A program made the translations under genes and the position numbers. 64,000 nt of DNA from Veillonella criceti (lineage in GTDB: Bacteria; Bacillota; Negativicutes; Veillonellales; Veillonellaceae), in assembly GCF_900460315.1 (NCBI RefSeq), contig NZ_UHIO01000001.1, forward strand, positions 272,001 through 336,000, written 5' to 3'. The notes beneath the pieces are model-generated. The model was given only the letters and a program-made list of their open reading frames with translations, ran no database searches and was not told where the DNA came from. This document shows positions 1 through 8,615 of this stretch, piece by piece. How positions within the stretch are numbered: the stretch's first letter is position 1; each line of letters opens with the position of its first letter.

Positions 1-1
1 A

Positions 2-3000
2 GGTGTAGATGGTACAGCTACAGCTAATGATAGTAGAGCAGGTGTGGGTACAACTGCTATCGGTCTTGGTACTTATTCAACTCGTGAATATTCTACAGCT
101 GTTGGTACCTATACAAGTGCTATTATGGGCAGTACGTCTGTTGGTTCCGGTGCTTTTGCCACTCAATATGGCTCTGCCTTTGGTCGTAACACCTATGCAA
201 ATAACAAGGCCGTTGCCGTAGGTGAAGCAGCTCGTGCCGCTGATGGCATAGCCATTGGTATAGGTGCTTCTGCTGGCCAATTCTACAAATACATTCAAAA
301 TGATGGCAGACAAAATATGGATTCTATTCAATACAGCATTGCCATTGGTCCTAATGCCACAGCCGTTGGTGGTACAGCCATTGGTGCTAAAGCAAAAACT
401 AATAATCTCTATGGCGTCGCTCTTGGTCAAAGCTCTAGCGTTTATTACAATGGCGTAGCTTTAGGTGTAAGTGCTCAAGTGACTAGAGAAGGCAATGGTG
501 GTGTTGCGTTAGGTACGTATAGTGTAGCTAACCGTGGTGCTGGTAGTATTGGTTACATGCCATTAGTTGATGGTGTGAAAGGTGAAGTTGCTGCTGATAA
601 TGCCACATTGGCTGGCTATATGGGCTTGTCTGATACTATTAAAAACTTTGAAACTACCTATAAAACTCAAATTGAAAAGTACAATGAACTTAATAAGGCT
701 TATAACGACGCTTCAAGCGCAGAAGCAGTACAAAAACAGATTATGCTAGCAACTAAGGGGCATGATGATGCTGCGTATAAAGCTGCAGAAGCTGAATATA
801 AAAGATTGAGCAAGGAAGCTGTAGCAGCTACTAATGCTCGTAATGCGTGGACTGCAGCTAACAAAGATTTCACTGCTGCTTTGGCAGAGTATGAAAGTGC
901 ATTAGCTCCATTTAAGGCGACTGATGGTGCCGTAAGTGTTGGCTCTACTTCCTATGTTGATGCTAAAACGGGTCAAAAATACCAAAATACACGTCAAATC
1001 ATCAATGTAGCAGCTGGTACAGAAGATACTGATGCTGTTAATGTGGCACAGTTAAAAGAAGTAGAAAAAGTAACGGCTGATAAAATGTCCAGCTTCACTG
1101 TAGGTGATGGTAAAAAAGCTGCAGACGGTGAAGAAGCACCAGCAACTCTTACTGTAGATGGTGAAAAAACACATTTTGATATTGTAGGTGCTAATGACAA
1201 CATTACGACTACAGTAGATTCAGATGGCCGTGCTATTCAAATTGGCTTATCTAATACGTTAGATCTCGGTAAAGACGGATCTATTTCCGTTGGTGCTAGT
1301 CCAGTAAAATTGGATGGTAATGGTTTAACTATTAAAGATGGTCCATCCATGACAAACAATGGTATTGATGCAGGTAATAAAACTATTACGAATGTAAAAA
1401 GTGATATTGCTGAAAAAGATGGAGCCGATTATTTAGCTAAATTAGAAAATGCTAATACTGCTAACCCTAATTCCGCGGTTAATGTAAGTGATCTTCAATC
1501 AACGGCTGATACTTTGAATAACAAAATTACCCAGACAGGTAATGATATTACAACAATTAATACCAATATCGGCAAACTTCAAGATGGTTTTAAAGTATCT
1601 GCAGGTAGTGTAACATCTGATGTGAAATTAGGTGGAGATACAGTGCCAACTATTACCTTTACTGGTGATAGTAATTTAACAGCTGAATTAGATGCCACTA
1701 CAAATACAGTACAATATAAAATTAATAAAGATAATCTTGCAACCACTTTAGGTGATACATTCACTAAGATTGATGCATCCAATTTACAAGGTGATACCAC
1801 TAATATCAATAATTGGAAGACTGTATTGGGTGTTACTGACGAACAATTAGGCCAAGCTAGTGCATGGAAGTTACAAGCAAATGGTAAGAATGAAACAACA
1901 ATATCTAAAGATACAGTAGTAAACTTTGTAAATGGCACAGGCACAGAAATCAGTAAAACAGATAATACGATTACGGTAGGTCTAGATGAAACAACTAACA
2001 CCAAGATTAACAACATTACTAATGTAACTGGTGATGTAACAAAATTAAAAGCAGGCTTTGATATTAAAGCTGGTACTACAACATCCAATATTGCCTTAGG
2101 TGGAGATAAGCCAACAATTACTTTTGCTGGTGATAGTAATTTAACAGCTGAATTAGATGCCACTACAAATACAGTACAATATAAAATTAATAAAGATAAT
2201 CTTGCTACCACTTTAGGTGATACATTCACTAAGATTGATGCATCCAATTTACAAGGTGATACCACTAATATCAATAATTGGAAGACTGTATTGGGTGTTA
2301 CTGACGAACAATTAGGCCAAGCTAGTGCATGGAAGTTACAAGCCAATGGAAAGAATGAAACTACGATTTCTAAAGACACTGTAGTAAACTTTGTAAATGG
2401 CACTGGGACAGAAGTAACTAAAGAAGGTAATACGATTAAGGTAGGCTTAGATGAAGCAACTAATACCAAGATTAATAACATTTCTAATGTCGTAAATAAA
2501 GATGGTAAGCTTAATATCGTAGGCGATTCTGATACAGGTGTTAAGGTTGAACAAGTAGATCCTAACGATGCTACACAAGGTGTTAAAGTATCTCTTGATG
2601 ATAAAATCTCTGTTGGCGGTGAAGACGGAGTTGTTATTGGTAAACAAAAAGTAACTCCTAAAACTGCTGATGGAACTGGTGAGCTTGCAGAAAAAGAAGG
2701 TAAGTATATTACCGGCCTTGAAAATACTTCTTGGAACCCAGAAGTGAATGGTATTGTAGAAGACCGTGCAGCGACTGAAGGTCAATTACGCGATGTGGCA
2801 AATAAAATTAATGAAGTAGGCGAGTCTATTGGCAATGGTGATCGTAAATTTGCCGGAGATAGTGGTACTGCTACAGCGAAACTTGGCAGCGAAATTAGCA
2901 TGACTGGTGGCGCTGATACTGCTAAATTAACGAATGGTAATATTGGTGTTGTTGCTAATGGCAGCAATTTATCCATTCAATTATCTCAAGATTTAACTGG

Positions 3001-3796
3001 CTTAAACTCTATCACAACGAAAGAGTTGACCAGTGAAAAAGCAACAATTGGCGATTTAAATGTTAATAATAGCTTCACCGTGGGCAAGGGTGATAATCAA
3101 ACTGTTATTAATAATGATGGGATTAGTATCAAAGGCAAAGATGGTAAAGATGGCGTAAGTATCTCTGGTGAAGGCATTGATATGGGTGGCAAAACTATCA
3201 CTAATGTTGGTGAAGCTACTAACCCTGGCGATGCTATTAGCAAAGGACAATTTGATAGAGAATTAAGTGAAGTGGTAGGTTCTGTAAACGATGGCATGGG
3301 GCAAATGAACAACCGCATGAATAAACTCGACAACCGCATGAATAAAGTTGGTGCTGGTGCAGCTGCTCTTGCTGGTTTACATCCATTGGAATTCAATCCT
3401 GATGATAAATTCTCTGCTGCTGTAGCTATGGGCAGTTACAAAGGCCAAGGCGCTGCTGCTCTTGGTGGGTTCTATCGTCCAAATGCTGATACTATGTTCA
3501 GTGTGTCTAGTACATTAGGTGATGAAACCATGTTTAACATTGGTTTATCCTTAAAATTCGGTGATAAAGGTGATGACATTTATCGTAACCCTAATGATAC
3601 TTCATTCCGAGCCTTAACTAATGAAGTAGCTTCCTTAAAAGAAGAAAATAAAGCATTAAATGATAAAATGGTTGAAAAAGAAAAATCCTTTGAAGCAACG
3701 AATAAGGCATTAAATGATAAAGTAACAGCACAACAAGTTGAATTAGAACAGCAACGTGCATTAATTCAACAATTAATGGCTAAAGTTGGTATGTAA
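2..3796 (+). CDS. Trimeric autotransporter adhesin, 5' end outside window
   Basis: YadA/Hia-type trimeric autotransporter (type Vc secretion), expected to form a surface fibre for adhesion. The frame is open to the left edge, so signal peptide and start lie upstream. In the visible part, head repeats with the AxGxxS/AIG pattern run to about residue 180. A charged, Ala-rich helical insert follows (about 200-300 of the visible protein). Next comes the canonical neck NVAAGTEDTDAVNVAQLK, then a long stalk with an almost exact internal duplication. The YadA anchor (LDNRMNKVGAGAAALAGLHP) is near the C-terminus. Unusually, the protein does not end at the last barrel strand but continues for roughly 70 residues of predicted coiled coil ending MAKVGM. 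A rho-independent terminator follows. Family assignment is firm; ligand unknown. Confidence 0.95.
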   Translation, partial: GVDGTATANDSRAGVGTTAIGLGTYSTREYSTAVGTYTSAIMGSTSVGSGAFATQYGSAFGRNTYANNKAVAVGEAARAADGIAIGIGASAGQFYKYIQNDGRQNMDSIQYSIAIGPNATAVGGTAIGAKAKTNNLYGVALGQSSSVYYNGVALGVSAQVTREGNGGVALGTYSVANRGAGSIGYMPLVDGVKGEVAADNATLAGYMGLSDTIKNFETTYKTQIEKYNELNKAYNDASSAEAVQKQIMLATKGHDDAAYKAAEAEYKRLSKEAVAATNARNAWTAANKDFTAALAEYESALAPFKATDGAVSVGSTSYVDAKTGQKYQNTRQIINVAAGTEDTDAVNVAQLKEVEKVTADKMSSFTVGDGKKAADGEEAPATLTVDGEKTHFDIVGANDNITTTVDSDGRAIQIGLSNTLDLGKDGSISVGASPVKLDGNGLTIKDGPSMTNNGIDAGNKTITNVKSDIAEKDGADYLAKLENANTANPNSAVNVSDLQSTADTLNNKITQTGNDITTINTNIGKLQDGFKVSAGSVTSDVKLGGDTVPTITFTGDSNLTAELDATTNTVQYKINKDNLATTLGDTFTKIDASNLQGDTTNINNWKTVLGVTDEQLGQASAWKLQANGKNETTISKDTVVNFVNGTGTEISKTDNTITVGLDETTNTKINNITNVTGDVTKLKAGFDIKAGTTTSNIALGGDKPTITFAGDSNLTAELDATTNTVQYKINKDNLATTLGDTFTKIDASNLQGDTTNINNWKTVLGVTDEQLGQASAWKLQANGKNETTISKDTVVNFVNGTGTEVTKEGNTIKVGLDEATNTKINNISNVVNKDGKLNIVGDSDTGVKVEQVDPNDATQGVKVSLDDKISVGGEDGVVIGKQKVTPKTADGTGELAEKEGKYITGLENTSWNPEVNGIVEDRAATEGQLRDVANKINEVGESIGNGDRKFAGDSGTATAKLGSEISMTGGADTAKLTNGNIGVVANGSNLSIQLSQDLTGLNSITTKELTSEKATIGDLNVNNSFTVGKGDNQTVINNDGISIKGKDGKDGVSISGEGIDMGGKTITNVGEATNPGDAISKGQFDRELSEVVGSVNDGMGQMNNRMNKLDNRMNKVGAGAAALAGLHPLEFNPDDKFSAAVAMGSYKGQGAAALGGFYRPNADTMFSVSSTLGDETMFNIGLSLKFGDKGDDIYRNPNDTSFRALTNEVASLKEENKALNDKMVEKEKSFEATNKALNDKVTAQQVELEQQRALIQQLMAKVGM
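1664..2413 (+). repeat. Two near-identical stalk repeats, 465-bp period
   Basis: Positions 1664-1948 recur at 2129-2413, exactly 465 bp (155 codons) downstream, with only a few silent-looking changes. Both copies encode the stretch from GDSNLTAELD to VNFVNGTGTE. Flanking units are more diverged. The in-frame period means that recombination between copies would shorten or lengthen the stalk without breaking the reading frame. Confidence 0.9.
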
Positions 3797-3860
3797 TTTT
3801 TATTAGTAGTAAAAATTTCTAATTAACTAATATAATTTTATAAGTTTTTTAGTAAATGAA

Positions 3861-3896
3861 AGGCGACTTTGTTATAGCTAGCAAAGTCGTCTTTTT
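3861..3896 (+). terminator. Rho-independent terminator of the large adhesin gene
   Basis: An 11-bp stem (3861-3871 with 3882-3892, one G-U pair) with a 10-nt loop, running into a short T tract. It separates the large adhesin from the next one. Confidence 0.85.
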
Positions 3897-4032
3897 ACAT
3901 GACATAAGTTGTATTAAAAAAGGGGAGAGATATGAGATAGCTATGAGTGTAGAATGAGAGTTATTAAATAAATGAGTATCATTTATGTTATATTTCAAAA
4001 GTATTAAATGAGATTTATCTGAAAAATACTAA

Positions 4033-4061
4033 TTGACACATTATTCATGTTGAATTATAAT
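4033..4061 (+). promoter_or_regulatory. Consensus sigma-70 promoter of the second adhesin
   Basis: TTGACA at 4033-4038 and TATAAT at 4056-4061 with a 17-bp spacer. It would start RNA near 4068 and give a 5' leader of about 107 nt before the ATG at 4175. The rest of the 378-nt gap after the first adhesin is AT-rich; I see no other feature there. Confidence 0.85.
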
Positions 4062-4174
4062 TTTACATAAATTTGTATTAAATGTGTTATTTATCAAATG
4101 TAATGCATTTATAGGTAAGATGAAGGTATTAGAGGCTTTTATCTATTAGGTAAAATTAGAATGGGAGAAAAAAC

Positions 4175-5247
4175 ATGAAAAAAACAGTTTTAAGTGCATT
4201 AGTAGCGACTACTTTGTTAGGTTCGTATAGTGTATTGGCACCGATGAAATTGCACCTCAAAATCTTGGTATGTATTCCTATGCAGCTGGTGATTATGCGT
4301 TAGCGGAAGCTGACCAATCTGTCGCAGTTGGCTTTGGTGCGGTTGTTTCAGCCGGTGAAAAAGATGCTGGTGTAAGTGGTGTGGCTATTGGTACGGGTAG
4401 CTATACAACAGCTATGGATGGTGTAGCATTAGGTTCTTACTCTGTAGCAGATCGTGCTTATGGTATGCATGGCTATGATCCTTCTACTAAAGGGCTTTAT
4501 ATTGGTGACGAAGAAATTTGGGTTGGTAGTGCAGGTGCCGTTTCAGTAGGAGGCGTTATTTCTGCCGAAGCTGAGAATGGCAATGAAGAAACTGCCATTA
4601 TTACTCGCCAAATCACCAATGTAGCGGCTGGTAGTGAAGATACTGATGCTGTTAATGTAGCTCAATTAAAGAAAGTAGTAAGCTTAACAGATGCTAATAA
4701 AGAAGCAATTGCTTCCAATAAATCTGCTATTGAAGCTAACAGCTTAGCTATTGCTGACACTAAAGCTGAATTAAAACAGGATGTAGCTTCTGTTAATAAT
4801 CGTGTAAGTAAGTTGGATAATCGTATGGATAAAGTAGGTGCTTCTGCGGCTGCTTTAGCAGCGTTGCATCCGCTTCAATTTAATGCTGATGATAAATTTA
4901 CCGTAGCTGCTGGTTTTGGTAATTATAAAGGGGAACAAGCTGTCGCTCTTGGTGGTTTCTATCAAGCTAATGAAGATTTATTATTTAGCTTAGGTGGTAC
5001 TTTAGGTGATGAAAAAATGGTCAATGCCGGTGTGTCCGTTCGCTTTGGTGAAAAAGGAGAAGCAGTACGAGTAAATGATCCAGAATCTGTTCGTCAATTG
5101 AACTCTGAAGTACAGGATTTACGCGCTAAAAATGCTAATTTAGAAACAACGGTAGCTGATCAACAGAGTCGCTTAGCTGCACAAGATGCTGAACTTCAAG
5201 CACAGCGTAAAGTGATTGAACAATTAGTAGCTAAAGTAGGTTTATAA
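4175..5247 (+). pseudogene. Trimeric autotransporter adhesin with a frameshift after the signal peptide
   Basis: A short YadA-type adhesin. ATG at 4175, after GGGAGA, begins a good signal peptide (MKKTVLSALVATTLLGSYSVLA), but this frame stops about 20 codons later. The mature protein continues in another frame from about 4243 (DEIAPQNLGMYSYAAGDY) to 5247. One extra base near 4241 would join them into about 357 residues. The passenger has YadA head repeats, the neck NVAAGSEDTDAVNVAQLK, a short stalk, a YadA anchor (LDNRMDKVGASAAALAALHP) and a coiled-coil tail of about 60 residues ending VAKVGL. The internal ATG at 4270 has no ribosome binding site and no signal peptide. Promoter and terminator are intact, so this is a recent lesion, a switch, or a sequencing error. 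Confidence 0.85.
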
Positions 5248-5302
5248 TTGTTTAACATTTCTTAAACAAACGATAACAATCCTATATAATACTATTAATA
5301 GG

Positions 5303-5350
5303 AAAACCTTCTATGATACAATATTGTATTATAGAAGGTTTTTTATTTTT
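5303..5350 (+). terminator. Rho-independent terminator after the second adhesin
   Basis: AAAACCTTCTAT (5303-5314) pairs with ATAGAAGGTTTT (5331-5342). The sequence between can also pair, and a T-rich tail follows. Confidence 0.88.
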
Positions 5351-5415
5351 ATAGCAGGTTTTTTATTTTAAGAAATTTCATGAAGAGGCATGCTAGTGTA
5401 TGATAAGGATGTTTT

Positions 5416-6123
5416 ATGAAAGCGGAAACTAAGATAAAAGTAATAATAGGCATATTGGCGGTTGTATTATTAGGTAGTATCGAATTGTTTGTGCCAGGTT
5501 TTTATGCAGATATGGTTGATTTACTTGGTACTGGTGATGTACAGCATATAGCAGAAGTATTGCAAAGTTATGGTGCGTGGGCTATTGTAATTAGCTTTAT
5601 TTTAGATGTAATTATTAATATAGCGGGTTTTTTACCATCTATCTTTTTTTCAACGGCCAATGGATTAATTTTTGGGCTTGTGCCTGGGATTCTTATTTCT
5701 TGGCTTGCTGAAACGGTGGGTGTTATTATTAGTTTTATGCTTATGCGTTATATTTTGCGCGAATCGGCAGAAAAGCTAATTAGGAAAAGCCAGTTTCTGT
5801 TGAAGGTTGATGATTTTAGCAGTAATAATGGATTAGCCGTTATGCTTTTTGCACGAACAATTCCCTATTTTCCATCAGGAATTATTACAGCGCTAGGAGC
5901 GATTAGTCGTATCAGTCTCCGCGACTATGCAATTGCTAATTTAATTGGTAAATTTCCGTCCACAGCCTTAGAGGTTGTGGTTGGCCATGATGCCGTAATG
6001 CTTCATGAGCATTTAGATCGACTGACTATTATCATTGTAGTGGCTACGGTAGTCTATATCATTGCTTGGTTTGCTTACAAGCGATGGATGAAGAAACGTG
6101 AACAAGCTAAGGATTCAGAGTAG
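5416..6123 (+). CDS. TVP38/TMEM64 (SNARE-associated, DedA-like) membrane protein
   Basis: A 235-residue integral membrane protein of the TVP38/TMEM64/VTT group. Members are inner-membrane proteins; some DedA-superfamily relatives move lipid carriers or phospholipids. Visible features are an N-terminal membrane segment (about 9-27), further hydrophobic segments near 55-72, 80-108 and 207-224, and the conserved FARTIPYFPSG loop at 145-155 with the following GxxSRISLRDY. The ATG at 5416 follows AAGGATG. It stands alone between two hairpins. The family is clear; the specific substrate is not. Confidence 0.85.
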   Translation: MKAETKIKVIIGILAVVLLGSIELFVPGFYADMVDLLGTGDVQHIAEVLQSYGAWAIVISFILDVIINIAGFLPSIFFSTANGLIFGLVPGILISWLAETVGVIISFMLMRYILRESAEKLIRKSQFLLKVDDFSSNNGLAVMLFARTIPYFPSGIITALGAISRISLRDYAIANLIGKFPSTALEVVVGHDAVMLHEHLDRLTIIIVVATVVYIIAWFAYKRWMKKREQAKDSE

Positions 6124-6168
6124 CCAAGTGTAGCATTTCGTAGTAAAATGAATAATTATATTATATAT

Positions 6169-6192
6169 AAGCGTGCTCTTTGGGGCACGCTT
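6169..6192 (+). terminator. Hairpin without a clear T tract (possible weak terminator)
   Basis: AAGCGTGC at 6169-6176 pairs with GCACGCTT at 6185-6192. The downstream bases are GTATCAT, not a T run, so intrinsic termination is uncertain. Confidence 0.4.
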
Positions 6193-6250
6193 GTATCATA
6201 CATAGTATTGTGTAGTATAAGTAGCATAGTAGGAAAAAGGAGCGAGTTTT

Positions 6251-7447
6251 ATGAGTTTTACATTTCAAATTCCGGAAAAAGCAACCTTAAAAGGGCCTAA
6301 CTTTATTCGTAAAGTCTTTGAACGTGGTGCTGGGATTCCAGGCTTTATCAGTTTTGGCATTGGTAATCCTGCATCAGAGGCTATTCCTGTAAAGGCGATT
6401 CAAGAAGCATTTGATTATGTAGTGAATAGTAAGCCTATTGAATTATTGCAATATGGCCCTATGGCAGGGGATGCTACCTTAGCTGAACAGACTATTGAGC
6501 GATTAATTACAGTACGTCATATGCCTCGTGAAGGGCAGCAGTTATTAATTTCCATTGGGGCGGGGCAAGATTTGGGACTAGTACCTCGTACGCTTTGCGA
6601 AGCGGGGGACGAAGTGTATATGGATGCCTATACTTTCACTAATGGCATTACGGCCGTTCGTAATGTGGGGGCAAAACCGATTGGTATTGCTATGGATAAG
6701 GACGGTATGATTCCGGAAGCCTTAGAAGAAAAAGCAAAGTCGGGGAAGGGCAAATATATTTATTTAATTCCTAATTTTCAAAATCCAACAGGCATCACGA
6801 TGCCGCTAGAACGTCGCAAAGCAATTTATGCGGTAGCAGCTAAATATAATCTATTTATTTATGAAGATGATCCGTATGGTGAAATTCGTTTTACTGATTA
6901 TAGCGTGCCTACTTTTAAGGAAATGGATACAGATAATCGTGTTATTTATGCAGGGTCTTATTCTAAAACCTTATCGGCTGGTTTGCGTGTGGGCTTTTTA
7001 TATGGGCCTAAGCAGGCTATTGAAGCGATTCAAGCGCTTAAAAATAATTCAGATGGGCAAATGCCATTGGTTACACAGCGTGTGGTTTCACGATTATTAG
7101 AGGTTCTCGATTATGATGCACAAATTCAACAGGTAGCAAACGTATATAAAGAAAAAGCAGAGTTAATGATGGCAACCTTCCGTGAACATGGCAGTGATAA
7201 AGTTCATTTTGTAGAACCGACAGGTGGTATGTTCCTATGGATGACGATGCCGGATAGTGTAGATTGTGATGCTTTCTTTGAAGCTTGTATGGCGCACAAA
7301 GTAGGGATTGTTCCTGGGGCCGCTTTTGCAGCTGATGGTGTACCGGCAGGGCAATCGTTCCGTTTCAGTTTCACATATCCATCGAAAGAAGATATTGTAA
7401 AGGGTATGACAATTGTTGGACAATTGACGAAAGAATTTGTGAAATAG
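6251..7447 (+). CDS. PLP-dependent aminotransferase (class I/II, 2-aminoadipate transaminase-like)
   Basis: A 398-residue fold-type I aminotransferase. The PLP-binding signature is visible: PNFQNPTG at 174-181, EDDPYG at 205-210 with the PLP-pyridine Asp, the Schiff-base Lys239 in SYSKT, and the phosphate-binding Arg in GLRVGF. The sequence resembles the LysN/MocR-type aminotransferase branch, which takes aromatic, branched or 2-aminoadipate substrates. The actual amino acid cannot be read from sequence. ATG at 6251 follows AAGGAG. A second, clearly different member lies at 50516-51703. Confidence 0.9.
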   Translation: MSFTFQIPEKATLKGPNFIRKVFERGAGIPGFISFGIGNPASEAIPVKAIQEAFDYVVNSKPIELLQYGPMAGDATLAEQTIERLITVRHMPREGQQLLISIGAGQDLGLVPRTLCEAGDEVYMDAYTFTNGITAVRNVGAKPIGIAMDKDGMIPEALEEKAKSGKGKYIYLIPNFQNPTGITMPLERRKAIYAVAAKYNLFIYEDDPYGEIRFTDYSVPTFKEMDTDNRVIYAGSYSKTLSAGLRVGFLYGPKQAIEAIQALKNNSDGQMPLVTQRVVSRLLEVLDYDAQIQQVANVYKEKAELMMATFREHGSDKVHFVEPTGGMFLWMTMPDSVDCDAFFEACMAHKVGIVPGAAFAADGVPAGQSFRFSFTYPSKEDIVKGMTIVGQLTKEFVK

Positions 7448-7506
7448 AGGATATAGAGTTACTATAAAATAGGGATTAAAATAGATCTTAAACTATAAAT
7501 ATAAAA

Positions 7507-7549
7507 GAGCGCAGGACATATGACAGTTCGTTATAATAGTCTTGCGCTC
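7507..7549 (+). terminator. Long-looped inverted repeat after the aminotransferase
   Basis: GAGCGCAGGAC at 7507-7517 pairs with GTCTTGCGCTC at 7539-7549 (one G-U) across a 21-nt loop. The tail is T-poor (CTTATATTG), so I call it a possible terminator only. Confidence 0.45.
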
Positions 7550-7556
7550 CTTATAT

Positions 7557-7584
7557 TGAAAAAAATTGATGAATATGCTAAAAT
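7557..7584 (+). promoter_or_regulatory. Promoter for the mrp-like gene
   Basis: TTGAAA (7557-7562), 16-bp spacer, TAAAAT (7579-7584) preceded by TGC, an extended -10. Position fits the gene starting at 7658. Confidence 0.6.
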
Positions 7585-7657
7585 TTAAAAGAAGATATAC
7601 GTCTTCAACTATAATATATAGGTAACAGCAATAGCTGATTGAAAGTAGGTGTAGATT

Positions 7658-8485
7658 ATGGCATGTGGCAGTTCAGGTGGCTGCAGCGGTTGCTCGTCAG
7701 CTTCATCTTGCGGTAGTGCTCAACAAACTCCGCCAGATTTGACGGCAAAACTTAATGAATTAAGTAGTGTTAAACACGTCATTGGTGTAGTAAGTGGTAA
7801 AGGTGGCGTAGGGAAATCGCTCGTAACCTCTTTATTGGCCATTACTATGGCTCGTCGTGGTTTTAAAGTAGGGATTCTTGATGGTGATATTACAGGCCCA
7901 TCCATTCCTAAAGTATTTGGTATTAAAGGCAAGGCGCATGTAGACGAATTGGGCATATATCCATTAACGTCTGAAGGTGGTATCGATGTTATGTCGGTCA
8001 ACCTTTTATTAGAAAATGAAACAGATCCTGTATTATGGCGTGGTCCGATTGTGGGCAATGTGGTTAAGCAGTTCTATACAGATGTAATTTGGAAAGATTT
8101 AGATTACTTATTTGTAGATATGCCACCAGGAACAGGTGACGTAGCCTTGACAGTATTTCAATCTTTATCTTTAGATGGCATTGTAGTGGTTACTTCGCCA
8201 CAAGATTTGGTATCTATGATTGTAGAAAAGGCTGTGAAAATGGCTGAACTTATGCAGATTCCAATCATTGGCGTAGTAGAGAATTTCTCGTATTTCCATT
8301 GTCCAGATAATGGTAAGGATTACAAAATCTTTGGTGATAGTCATATTGACGATGTTTTAAAACGATATGGTTTATTATTATTAGGTCGTTTACCAATTGA
8401 TCCAAACGTAGCAGCGCTTTGTGATGCCGGTAAGTTAGAAGAGATTGACAAAACGAACTTAGAATCCGTAGAATTACCTCAGTAG
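7658..8485 (+). CDS. Mrp/NBP35 family ATP-binding Fe-S cluster carrier
   Basis: A 275-residue P-loop ATPase of the Mrp/ApbC/NBP35 group, cytosolic proteins that carry and hand over Fe-S clusters. It has the deviant Walker A GKGGVGKS at 47-54, the switch-like DGDITGPSIPK (75-85) and MPPGTGD (155-161). The N-terminus is a Cys/Ser/Gly-rich tail with Cys3, 9, 12 and 18. The C-terminal CxxC that normally holds a bridging cluster is reduced to CPDN at 215-218, leaving one of the two cysteines; the N-terminal cysteines might compensate (inference). A strong terminator follows, so it is probably monocistronic. Confidence 0.92.
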   Translation: MACGSSGGCSGCSSASSCGSAQQTPPDLTAKLNELSSVKHVIGVVSGKGGVGKSLVTSLLAITMARRGFKVGILDGDITGPSIPKVFGIKGKAHVDELGIYPLTSEGGIDVMSVNLLLENETDPVLWRGPIVGNVVKQFYTDVIWKDLDYLFVDMPPGTGDVALTVFQSLSLDGIVVVTSPQDLVSMIVEKAVKMAELMQIPIIGVVENFSYFHCPDNGKDYKIFGDSHIDDVLKRYGLLLLGRLPIDPNVAALCDAGKLEEIDKTNLESVELPQ

Positions 8486-8511
8486 GTTATTTTAAATCGG
8501 GCTCTTATATG

Positions 8512-8560
8512 GCAGGCTGCTCATCTTTATTGTATGAAAGAGGAGCAGCCTGCACTTTTT
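8512..8560 (+). terminator. Strong rho-independent terminator
   Basis: GCAGGCTGCTC (8512-8522) pairs perfectly with GAGCAGCCTGC (8543-8553), followed by ACTTTTT. Confidence 0.92.
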
Positions 8561-8615
8561 ATATATAAGACATAATTCAAGTGACAAAGTTGTTATCAGA
8601 AAGAAGGCGTATGCA

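Noticed and set aside
1664-2413. Repeats that might suggest a CRISPR array
   Set aside because: The repeats are long, in frame and part of the adhesin coding sequence; the infB repeats are tandem without spacers. No short, regularly spaced repeats occur in the window.
1579-2481. Open frame of 300 codons on the minus strand inside the adhesin
   Set aside because: It is the antisense of the repeated stalk, shows the same 465-bp periodicity and has no ribosome binding site or recognisable protein family; an artefact of repetitive codon use.
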